Below, piece by piece: positions 1 through 4,001 of a stretch of 5,231 bases of DNA. The position numbers were made by a program, and so were the translations under genes. Position 1 is the stretch's first letter. Each line of letters starts with the position of its first letter. A model generated the notes under the pieces. That model did not search any database. It was given only the letters and a program-made list of their open reading frames with translations, and had not been told where the DNA came from. Location: NCBI GenBank assembly GCA_004557195.1, contig SFER01000163.1, positions 1 to 5,231 of the forward strand, in the 5' to 3' direction. The stretch comes from Bacteroidales bacterium. GTDB lineage: Bacteria > Bacteroidota > Bacteroidia > Bacteroidales > Muribaculaceae.

Positions 1-1
1 A

Positions 2-58
2 GAGATAGTCGCCGAGAACCCCGGTGCTTTTGAATTGACAAAAATTTTAGGTCAATAA
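2..58 (+). CDS. C-terminal tail of an upstream gene, product unknown (5' partial)
   Basis: An open frame enters from the left edge and ends at TAA (56-58). It encodes EIVAENPGAFELTKILGQ. The amino-acid mix looks like a genuine soluble-protein C-terminus, and the stop sits 9 bp before a strong intrinsic terminator, as expected for the last gene of a unit. Eighteen residues are too few to name a family. The terminator implies this gene is transcribed separately from the methyltransferase-radA unit downstream. Confidence 0.6.
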   Translation, partial: EIVAENPGAFELTKILGQ

Positions 59-67
59 TCTTGTCCG

Positions 68-100
68 CGAGAGCCGTTTTTTGCCGACTCTCGTTTTTTT
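68..100 (+). terminator. Intrinsic terminator of the upstream gene
   Basis: CGAGAG (68-73) pairs perfectly with CTCTCG (88-93). After one C/A mismatch the stem continues with CG/CG (75-76 with 85-86). The stem is followed directly by seven T (94-100). This is a textbook Rho-independent terminator, and it separates the gene ending at 58 from the promoter at about 135. Confidence 0.85.
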
Positions 101-134
101 GTGCCTTTTCGTTCCGTTTTTCTCCCTTTTGTAT

Positions 135-142
135 TATCTTTG
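135..142 (+). promoter_or_regulatory. Bacteroidetes -7 promoter element (TATCTTTG) for the methyltransferase-radA unit
   Basis: TATCTTTG matches the Bacteroidetes primary sigma-factor -7 consensus TAnnTTTG. No good -33 TTTG lies 19-21 bp upstream; the T-rich stretch there gives only weak matches. The G at 142 is 4 bp from the ATG at 147, so the transcript would start at or next to the start codon and be leaderless or nearly so. The position just after a terminator supports a real promoter. Confidence 0.55.
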
Positions 143-146
143 TGCT

Positions 147-911
147 ATGGAAATTACTAATAACATTATCAAAATGGTCGCTTCGCTCGATAAAAAGAAA
201 TATCGGGTGGAAAATGGCGTTTTCGCAGTCGAAGGCACGAAGGCTGTCCGCGACACTTGGGACTATTTCTCTTGCCGTATGATTATTGCTACAAAGCAGT
301 GGTACGATTCTTTCGGTCATTCGGGTCATCTCGGCAAGATTATGTTCGCTTCCAAGGCTCAGCTGGAGCGTATGTCGCATTTCTCGACTGCTTCCGATGT
401 TATCGCCATCTACGACCTCCCTCAATATGAAATCAATCCTTCGGAGATTCGCGAAGGGCTCACTATCGCCCTCGACAACATTCAAGACCCGGGAAATCTT
501 GGCACGATTATCCGCATCGCCGATTGGTTCGGGATTAAGAATATTGTTTGCAGCGACACAACGGTAGATGGGTTCAATCACAAGGTGGTTCAGGCGACTA
601 TGGGCGCGATTTCGCGCGTGAAGGTGCATTATGTCGATTTGGAGGATTTCCTCTCTCAAGATTGGGGTGTGCCTGTCTATGGCACCTATCTCGATGGCGA
701 GAATATCTATCAATCGACTCTCTCTCCATCGGGTATTGTGGTTATGGGCAACGAGGGGAAGGGGATTTCTCCCGTTCTTGCCGATTGCATCTCCCACCGT
801 TTGCTCATCCCTTCCTATCCTCCGGGTGTCCCCACATCCGAGTCGCTTAATGTCGGTGTGGCTACTGCCATCACGATAGGGGAGTTCCGTCGCAGGTCTT
901 TTATAAAATAA
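147..911 (+). CDS. SpoU/TrmH-family RNA 2'-O-methyltransferase
   Basis: Encodes 254 aa of a cytoplasmic SPOUT (alpha/beta-knot) methyltransferase that transfers a methyl group from S-adenosylmethionine to a ribose 2'-OH in tRNA or rRNA. The N-terminal substrate-binding region (about 1-90) contains the family's N-x2-IK...KK-x-R...F-x-VEG pattern. SPOUT motif 1 is at about 110-128 (LDNIQDPGNLGTIIRIADW, with the conserved N117 and R123), motif 2 at about 197-208 (VVMGNEGKGISP), and motif 3 at about 220-246, including SLNVGVATAI, which forms the knot and binds AdoMet. The length is normal for the family. I chose ATG 147 because the family N-terminus begins there; an ATG at 81 in the same frame would read through the terminator and promoter region. 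The exact target base cannot be told from sequence (RlmB-like and TrmH-like members look alike). It lies 6 bp upstream of radA and is probably co-transcribed with it. Confidence 0.9.
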   Translation: MEITNNIIKMVASLDKKKYRVENGVFAVEGTKAVRDTWDYFSCRMIIATKQWYDSFGHSGHLGKIMFASKAQLERMSHFSTASDVIAIYDLPQYEINPSEIREGLTIALDNIQDPGNLGTIIRIADWFGIKNIVCSDTTVDGFNHKVVQATMGAISRVKVHYVDLEDFLSQDWGVPVYGTYLDGENIYQSTLSPSGIVVMGNEGKGISPVLADCISHRLLIPSYPPGVPTSESLNVGVATAITIGEFRRRSFIK

Positions 912-917
912 TCGCTT

Positions 918-2285
918 ATGGCTAAACTTAAATCCACTTTTTTCTGCTCTAATTGTGGCAACGAGTCGCCGAAATGGGTCGGTAAATGCCCCGTTTGTGG
1001 CGAATGGAACACTTATGTGGAAGAGAATGTTGTCGCTAAGCCTGCCAAGCGACATTCTGCGCTTGTAGCCGACGGCTCGCATGTGGCTCCGGTGCGAGTG
1101 GGCGATGTCGAGTCTGTGGAGGTGAAGCGCATTGTCCTGCCGAGCGGTGAATTGAATCGGGTGCTTGGCGGCGGACTTGTTCCCGGCTCGATTATTCTCA
1201 TCGGTGGTGAGCCGGGTGTGGGAAAATCCACCTTGGTCCTCCAGAATATGCTCCGTATGCGCTCGCGCAAGGTGCTTTATGTCTCCGGTGAGGAAAGTGT
1301 ACAGCAAATCAAACTCCGTGCCGACCGCATCGGCGGCGAAACAGGGGAGTGCTACCTTGTGTGCGAGACTTCCCTCGAAGCGATTTTCTCTCACATCAAA
1401 AATTTCTCCCCCGATATCCTCATTATCGATAGTATCCAGACAATAGCCACCGATGCTCTCGAATCGGTTGCCGGTAGCGTAGGGCAGGTGCGCGAGTGTG
1501 CTGCCGCACTTCTCCGTTACGCCAAGGAGTCGGGCACACCGGTCGTCCTCGTCGGGCACATCAATAAAGAGGGGAGTATTGCCGGACCTAAAGTGCTTGA
1601 ACATATTGTCGATGCTGTGCTCCAGTTTGAAGGCGACAGCCACTACATGTACCGAATCCTTCGCGCCATAAAAAACCGCTTTGGTAGCACCAGCGAGATT
1701 GGTATCTACGAAATGAACAATGCCGGACTCCGCGAGGTTACCAATCCCGGCGAAATGCTCATGCTCAATTGCGACCAAAATCTCTCCGGCATAGCTGTCG
1801 GCGTTACAGTCGATGGCTTGCGCCCATTTCTCATCGAGGTTCAGGCGCTTGTGAGCACTGCCGCCTATGGCACACCGCAACGCTCGGTTACCGGATTCGA
1901 TGCCAAGCGAATGAATATGCTCCTCGCTGTTCTCGAAAAACGTGTTGGCTTCAAACTTGCCTCCAAAGACGTTTTTCTCAACATCGCAGGTGGTCTCAAA
2001 GTCAACGACCCGGCTCTCGACCTCGCCGTTATTGCCGCTATTCTCTCGTCTAATGTCGATTTGCCTATCGACCGAAGTATCTGTCTGACAGGCGAAGTGG
2101 GGCTTTCCGGCGAAATTAGAAGCGTTACTCGCATCGAGAACCGTATCCTTGAGGCGGAAAAACTCGGCTTCAAATCCATTATCATCCCCAAGCACAATCT
2201 TAAAGGAATTGATATCTCCAAATTTAAAATCAGCATTGAAGAAGTTAGTAAAGTAGAAGAAGCAGTTAAACTCCTTTTTAGTTAA
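918..2285 (+). CDS. radA: DNA repair protein RadA (RecA-like ATPase with Lon-like domain)
   Basis: Encodes 455 aa, the usual RadA/Sms length. RadA is a ring-forming, ATP-driven DNA motor that helps RecA extend and process recombination intermediates (branch migration). Visible in order: an N-terminal zinc finger, C10-x2-C13-x10-C24-x2-C27; a RecA-like ATPase core with Walker A GEPGVGKST (97-105; K103, S104) and Walker B ILIIDS (167-172; D171); the RadA signature KNRFG (252-256); and a C-terminal Lon-protease-like domain from about 285 (including NDPALDLA at 363-370 and the TGEVGLSGEIR stretch around 391-401), which in RadA is a non-proteolytic scaffold. All key residues are intact. ATG 918 is 6 bp after the methyltransferase stop and gives the canonical N-terminus before the zinc finger. 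The two genes form a likely operon ended by the stem-loop at 2282-2313. Confidence 0.97.
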   Translation: MAKLKSTFFCSNCGNESPKWVGKCPVCGEWNTYVEENVVAKPAKRHSALVADGSHVAPVRVGDVESVEVKRIVLPSGELNRVLGGGLVPGSIILIGGEPGVGKSTLVLQNMLRMRSRKVLYVSGEESVQQIKLRADRIGGETGECYLVCETSLEAIFSHIKNFSPDILIIDSIQTIATDALESVAGSVGQVRECAAALLRYAKESGTPVVLVGHINKEGSIAGPKVLEHIVDAVLQFEGDSHYMYRILRAIKNRFGSTSEIGIYEMNNAGLREVTNPGEMLMLNCDQNLSGIAVGVTVDGLRPFLIEVQALVSTAAYGTPQRSVTGFDAKRMNMLLAVLEKRVGFKLASKDVFLNIAGGLKVNDPALDLAVIAAILSSNVDLPIDRSICLTGEVGLSGEIRSVTRIENRILEAEKLGFKSIIIPKHNLKGIDISKFKISIEEVSKVEEAVKLLFS

Positions 2286-2313
2286 TCACTGTTAAATTTT
2301 GCACAGTGATTAA
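2282..2313 (+). terminator. Stem-loop at the radA stop codon, probable terminator or mRNA 3'-end hairpin
   Basis: TTAATCACTGT (2282-2292) pairs perfectly over 11 bp with ACAGTGATTAA (2303-2313) around a 10-nt loop. The left arm includes the radA stop codon (2283-2285). No T-run follows on either strand, so it does not fit a strict intrinsic terminator. It may end transcription inefficiently or protect the mRNA 3' end. Confidence 0.5.
2293..2301 (+). promoter_or_regulatory. Possible -7 element for the small Cys/Lys gene, inside the hairpin loop
   Basis: TAAATTTTG in the hairpin loop is one base away from the TAnnTTTG spacing, and GCAC follows, as after the TATCTTTG element at 3937. A start near 2305 would give a leader of about 60 nt before ATG 2365. 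A T-run at about 2275-2279 could act as a poor -33 box. No better candidate is visible between 2314 and 2364. Confidence 0.3.
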
Positions 2314-2364
2314 ACCAAATGTTCTCTTTATAGTCAAATAATCGAACAATAAAAAACTACAACA

Positions 2365-2652
2365 ATGAAAAGAATTATTTTATCTCTTATAATGGTTATC
2401 GCACTTTGTGCGGCATCAGTTTCTGCTCAAGACACCAAGCCTTGCGAGAAGAAATGTCCCAAGACAGAATGTACTTCCGAAAAGAAGTGCGAAAAGAAAT
2501 GCGACAAGAAAGCCGACAAGCCATGTTGCGCAGCCGAAAAGAAGTGCGAAAAGAAAGCCGACAAGCCTTGTTGCGCAGCCGAAAAGAAGTGCGACAAGAA
2601 AGCCGACAAGCCATGCTGCAAGAAAGGCAACAAGAAGTGCACTAAAAAATAA
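2365..2652 (+). CDS. Secreted small Cys/Lys-rich repeat protein, function unknown
   Basis: Encodes 95 aa. Residues 1-21 form a classical signal peptide: basic KR, a hydrophobic core (ILSLIMVIALC) and a VSA site before Q22. The predicted mature part is 74 residues with 14 Cys and 27 Lys and almost no hydrophobic residues besides Ala. It is built from a 15-residue module, roughly EKKC-x-KKADKPCCAA, repeated three times (about 43-87), with CxxxC pairs before it and a Lys-rich tail. The Cys-Cys and EKKC spacing resembles metallothionein-like or metal-chelating peptides, but I recognise no named family and metal binding is inference. Export suggests the periplasm or cell surface; with no lipobox it is not an obvious lipoprotein. 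ATG 2365 directly starts the signal peptide. It is probably transcribed alone, between the radA stem-loop and the terminator at 2769. Confidence is high that it is a real gene and low for any role. Confidence 0.8.
   Translation: MKRIILSLIMVIALCAASVSAQDTKPCEKKCPKTECTSEKKCEKKCDKKADKPCCAAEKKCEKKADKPCCAAEKKCDKKADKPCCKKGNKKCTKK
2491..2625 (+). repeat. Three 45-bp tandem repeats inside the small Cys/Lys gene
   Basis: Copies lie at 2491-2535, 2536-2580 and 2581-2625, each beginning GAAAAGAA. Copies 1 and 2 differ at only a few bases, and copy 3 diverges mainly in its last ten bases. A partial copy (GAAAAGAAGTGC, 2479-2490) precedes them. The near identity at the DNA level, third codon positions included, indicates recent expansion. 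The 45-bp unit keeps frame, so copy number could change without breaking the protein. Confidence 0.9.
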
Positions 2653-2702
2653 GTCTATTAATTCTTCAAATACGATACTAACTTTTTCTACTTGATAAAG
2701 TC

Positions 2703-2762
2703 GATACCTGTTTGACACACTACCTGAGAAGATACAGTCAATCGTAATGGTATCACAGTCAA
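2703..2762 (+). other. 3' UTR segment with nested pairing, function unclear
   Basis: Between the small gene's stop and its terminator, GATACC (2703-2708) can pair with GGTATC (2749-2754), and inside it TTGAC (2712-2716) with GTCAA (2737-2741). The 8-mer ACAGTCAA also occurs twice (2734-2741 and 2755-2762). No open frame here is convincing. Together with the terminator this could be a structured 3' UTR or a 3'-derived small RNA, but pairings of 5-6 bp can arise by chance. Confidence 0.25.
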
Positions 2763-2768
2763 ATATAT

Positions 2769-2804
2769 ACCTGCAATTCCAGTGAATGAAATTGCAGGTT
2801 TTTT
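2769..2804 (+). terminator. Intrinsic terminator downstream of the small Cys/Lys gene
   Basis: ACCTGCAATT (2769-2778) pairs perfectly over 10 bp with AATTGCAGGT (2790-2799) around an 11-nt loop, with a run of six T (2799-2804). It works only on the + strand, because the minus-strand side lacks a T-run. It lies 116 bp after the stop at 2652, giving a long 3' UTR. Confidence 0.85.
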
Positions 2805-3098
2805 CATCCCCAGTGCTGTAAGGCAGCGCCCAAGACACATGCGAGTCCCTCCGATATCTCCGAGCCCTCCTATTGCTCCACCCACTTGCCGTCGCATACA
2901 ATCCCGCGCTACGTGCCACCACCGATATCTCTCCGGCGTCCACACCGATGACTCGCTGGCGCATGCGTCAATACAGGCTAAAACCGACGGGTGCAGCGCG
3001 CTTAAGCTCGGCTGGATGTGTGCTATGCGCCCCGAAAGCTCTCTGACACTCACTCGATTCAGGCTAACGCCATATGCGCAGCGTAGCGTCCGCCCCAC
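2805..3098. other. Non-coding stretch, no gene supported
   Basis: Frames on both strands are open here by GC-rich chance, but none has recognisable protein character or a sensible start. Small signals only: GCTG/CAGC (2815-2818 with 2824-2827) could form a tiny hairpin, and the 10-mer CCGATATCTC occurs at 2851 and 2922. It may be decayed sequence at the left edge of the hairpin array. Confidence 0.5.
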
Positions 3099-3171
3099 CT
3101 CCGCCGAGGCGGAGACGATGACGAGAGGCGGACATTTCCGCCACCCCGGAGGTGGTGGCAGCCGTGCGTAG

Positions 3172-3211
3172 CCGGGTATTTCGCCGACCTGGGCGTCGGC
3201 GACATGCCCGG
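3172..3211. repeat. Long hairpin of repeat copy 1 (CCGGG/CCCGG arms)
   Basis: Outer stem CCGGG (3172-3176) pairs with CCCGG (3207-3211). Inner stem CGCCGAC (3182-3188) pairs with GTCGGCG (3195-3201) around the loop CTGGGC. The joining TATTT and ACATG can also mostly pair (three pairs and one G-T, with one T/C mismatch), giving an almost continuous stem of about 16 pairs. Its counterpart lies at 3357-3396. Confidence 0.85.
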
Positions 3212-3356
3212 ACGGCGAGATGCACACAAAAATCGCCACCCCGGAGGCGGTGGCAGGCTGTCGGCTACCACAAAACGCTCCATCTCTGCCAAGCAGAGAC
3301 AGATGACCAAAGACGGACATTTCCGCCACCCCGGAGGTGGTGGCAGCCGTGCGTAA

Positions 3357-3396
3357 CCCCGTATTTCGCCGACCTGGGCGTCGGCGACATGCGGGG
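3357..3396. repeat. Long hairpin of repeat copy 2 (CCCCG/CGGGG arms)
   Basis: Inner stem CGCCGAC (3367-3373) with GTCGGCG (3380-3386), its loop and the TATTT/ACATG joints are identical to copy 1. The outer arms have changed to CCCCG (3357-3361) and CGGGG (3392-3396). Two neighbouring G-C pairs of copy 1 became C-G pairs here, with both partners changed, so pairing is kept. Confidence 0.85.
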
Positions 3397-3502
3397 AGCC
3401 CGAGCCAGCAATATACATCGCCACCCCGGAGGCGGTGGCAGGCTGTCCGTTACCACAAAATGCCTCCCATCTCCGCCAAGTTGGAGACAATATCAGCCAG
3501 GA

Positions 3503-3526
3503 GCGACACCACACCGCCAATGTCGC
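3503..3526. repeat. Short inverted repeat GCGACA/TGTCGC
   Basis: GCGACA (3503-3508) pairs perfectly with TGTCGC (3521-3526) around a 12-nt loop. It abuts the larger inverted repeat starting at 3527. Confidence 0.5.
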
Positions 3527-3574
3527 GAGCGTCAGCGAGCCCCTCTGAGTTCTCCGAGAAGCTCGCTGACGCTC
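3527..3574. repeat. Perfect 14-bp inverted repeat, 20-nt loop
   Basis: GAGCGTCAGCGAGC (3527-3540) is exactly complementary to GCTCGCTGACGCTC (3561-3574). The loop (3541-3560) can extend the pairing weakly. No T-run follows on either strand, so it is not an intrinsic terminator. A length of 14 perfect pairs is unlikely by chance and the arms resemble a REP-type palindrome. Confidence 0.8.
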
Positions 3575-3578
3575 CCCC

Positions 3579-3594
3579 GCAGGCTTACGCCTGC
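3579..3594. repeat. Hairpin GCAGGC-TTAC-GCCTGC
   Basis: Six perfect pairs around a TTAC tetraloop, 4 bp after the 14-bp inverted repeat. It shares its layout (6-7 GC-rich pairs, four-base loop) with the hairpins at 3707 and 3728. Between 3595 and 3706 I see only GC-rich, CAC-rich spacer with no gene or clear repeat. Confidence 0.7.
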
Positions 3595-3706
3595 AATGCT
3601 GCACTACGCGCTGCCACATCACGACACTCACCCAGCCGATAGCCAGCGATGACACATCTACCGCGCGCCACTCACACAGCGCCCTCGCCACACTCGCCAC
3701 CACCGC

Positions 3707-3745
3707 GCGCTGCTAACGCAGCGCACTCACGCGCCCAAGCGCGTG
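3707..3745. repeat. Two adjacent tetraloop hairpins
   Basis: GCGCTGC-TAAC-GCAGCGC (3707-3724) is followed 3 bp later by CACGCGC-CCAA-GCGCGTG (3728-3745). Each has seven perfect pairs and a four-base loop, but their arm sequences are unrelated. Confidence 0.75.
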
Positions 3746-3764
3746 CCGCTACAAGCCTCAGAAA

Positions 3765-3777
3765 GCCACAGCGTGGC
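3765..3777. repeat. Hairpin GCCAC-AGC-GTGGC
   Basis: Five perfect pairs around a three-base loop. It is weak alone but continues the hairpin series. No T-run follows. Confidence 0.45.
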
Positions 3778-3791
3778 GTGCCCGATCATAA

Positions 3792-3817
3792 CCCCGCACT
3801 TACGAAGTTGTGCGGGG
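3792..3817. repeat. Hairpin with CCCCGCAC/GTGCGGGG arms
   Basis: CCCCGCAC (3792-3799) pairs perfectly over 8 bp with GTGCGGGG (3810-3817). The loop contains ACTT/AAGT, which can prolong the stem with one bulged T. GC-rich, but with no T-run on either side (GTGGCGG follows), so a terminator role is not directly supported. Confidence 0.7.
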
Positions 3818-3838
3818 TGGCGGTAATATATATGATAT

Positions 3839-3855
3839 GCGTGCCAAAGGTACGC
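3839..3855. repeat. Hairpin GCGTGCC-AAA-GGTACGC
   Basis: Seven pairs including one G-T wobble around an AAA loop. It is the last of the hairpin series before the promoter region of the terminase-like gene. Confidence 0.45.
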
Positions 3856-3936
3856 CCCAAGCCTCCGCGATACGTTAAAATCAGGTTAAATCGCCAATTT
3901 CGGCGCAATCTGCACGCACCCCGCCCCGCCACCCAC

Positions 3937-3944
3937 TATCTTTG
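3937..3944 (+). promoter_or_regulatory. Bacteroidetes -7 promoter element (TATCTTTG) for the terminase-like gene
   Basis: TATCTTTG matches TAnnTTTG and is the same octamer as the element at 135-142. No TTTG is visible at the expected -33 spacing. Transcription would start near 3948, giving a leader of about 54 nt that contains the 9-bp repeat before ATG 4002. Confidence 0.5.
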
Positions 3945-3962
3945 CACCAAGAAAAATCAAAA

Positions 3963-3992
3963 ATGCCCATTGGCCCTATTGGCCCTATATAG
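3963..3992 (+). CDS. Possible nine-residue leader peptide MPIGPIGPI
   Basis: ATG 3963 opens a nine-codon frame ending at TAG (3990-3992), 9 bp before the start codon at 4002 and in the same frame. It is encoded almost entirely by the TTGGCCCTA tandem repeat, so it may be an accident of that repeat. If translated it would be a leader ORF upstream of the terminase-like gene. Confidence 0.2.
   Translation: MPIGPIGPI
3970..3987 (+). repeat. 9-bp tandem repeat TTGGCCCTA, two exact copies
   Basis: TTGGCCCTA occurs at 3970-3978 and 3979-3987, and TGCCCAT just before (3964-3970) looks like a diverged earlier copy. It lies in the presumed 5' leader, between the -7 element and the start codon. Copy-number change would alter leader length by 9 nt without a frame effect. 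Confidence 0.75.
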
Positions 3993-4001
3993 CACAAGAG
4001 C

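Larger units (their letters stand above)
3139..3441. repeat. Four copies of a GCCACC-CCGGAGG-GGTGGC palindromic core
   Basis: A 23-bp core, CGCCACC-CCGGAGG-(T/C)-GGTGGCAG, occurs at 3139, 3234, 3324 and 3419. Copies 1 and 3 carry T and copies 2 and 4 carry C at the variable position. Each can fold with GCCACC pairing to GGTGGC, or alternatively CCACC to GGTGG in the T form. Spacing is 95, 90 and 95 bp, so two kinds of segment alternate: one holding the long covarying stem, the other holding the CTC(C/T)GC hairpin. The four copies fall in different reading frames relative to one another. Confidence 0.9.
3099..3490. repeat. Tandem 185-bp hairpin-rich repeat, about 2.1 copies
   Basis: Copy 1 begins at 3099 and copy 2 at 3284. 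A third, degenerate copy begins at 3471 and fades near 3490. Identical blocks are offset by exactly 185 bp: 3129-3170 with 3314-3355, 3176-3206 with 3361-3391, and 3233-3262 with 3418-3447. Variable linkers lie between them. Each unit starts with a small hairpin (CTCCGC/GCGGAG in copy 1, CTCTGC/GCAGAG in copy 2) and contains two GCCACC/GGTGGC hairpins flanking one long stem. The period is not a multiple of three, so the repeat is not kept as protein. The architecture resembles mosaic palindromic elements (BIME-like); that naming is inference. Confidence 0.9.

Noticed and set aside
81..146. N-terminal extension of the methyltransferase from ATG 81, giving a hydrophobic signal-like stretch
   Set aside because: It is a translation of the terminator T-run and promoter region. 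The family N-terminus begins at ATG 147, and a membrane anchor is not expected for this cytoplasmic enzyme.
2416..2964. 182-aa minus-strand open frame antisense to the small Cys/Lys gene
   Set aside because: It runs through the reverse of the 45-bp repeats and through both arms of the terminator at 2769-2804. The sense frame has a signal peptide and clear protein character.
2688..3329. 213-aa minus-strand open frame ending in a tidy-looking tail (MKKPAISFTGIAGIYL...)
   Set aside because: The tail is the reverse of the terminator hairpin and 3' UTR, and the N-terminal half is the repeat array in one arbitrary frame. No domain is recognisable.
3139..3441. CRISPR-like array: four 23-bp repeats at regular spacing
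   Set aside because: The segments between repeats are about 67-72 bp, alternate between two types and are themselves repeated at 185 bp. They are not unique spacers, and no cas gene is present.
3059..3703. 214-aa minus-strand open frame across the repeats (Pro/Gly-rich)
   Set aside because: It exists because of GC-rich palindromes. The 185-bp period is not a multiple of three, so the same DNA repeat is read in different frames; the protein itself is not repeated consistently.
3792..3817. Intrinsic terminator on either strand
   Set aside because: The stem is strong, but no T-run follows it in either direction; it fits the hairpin series better.
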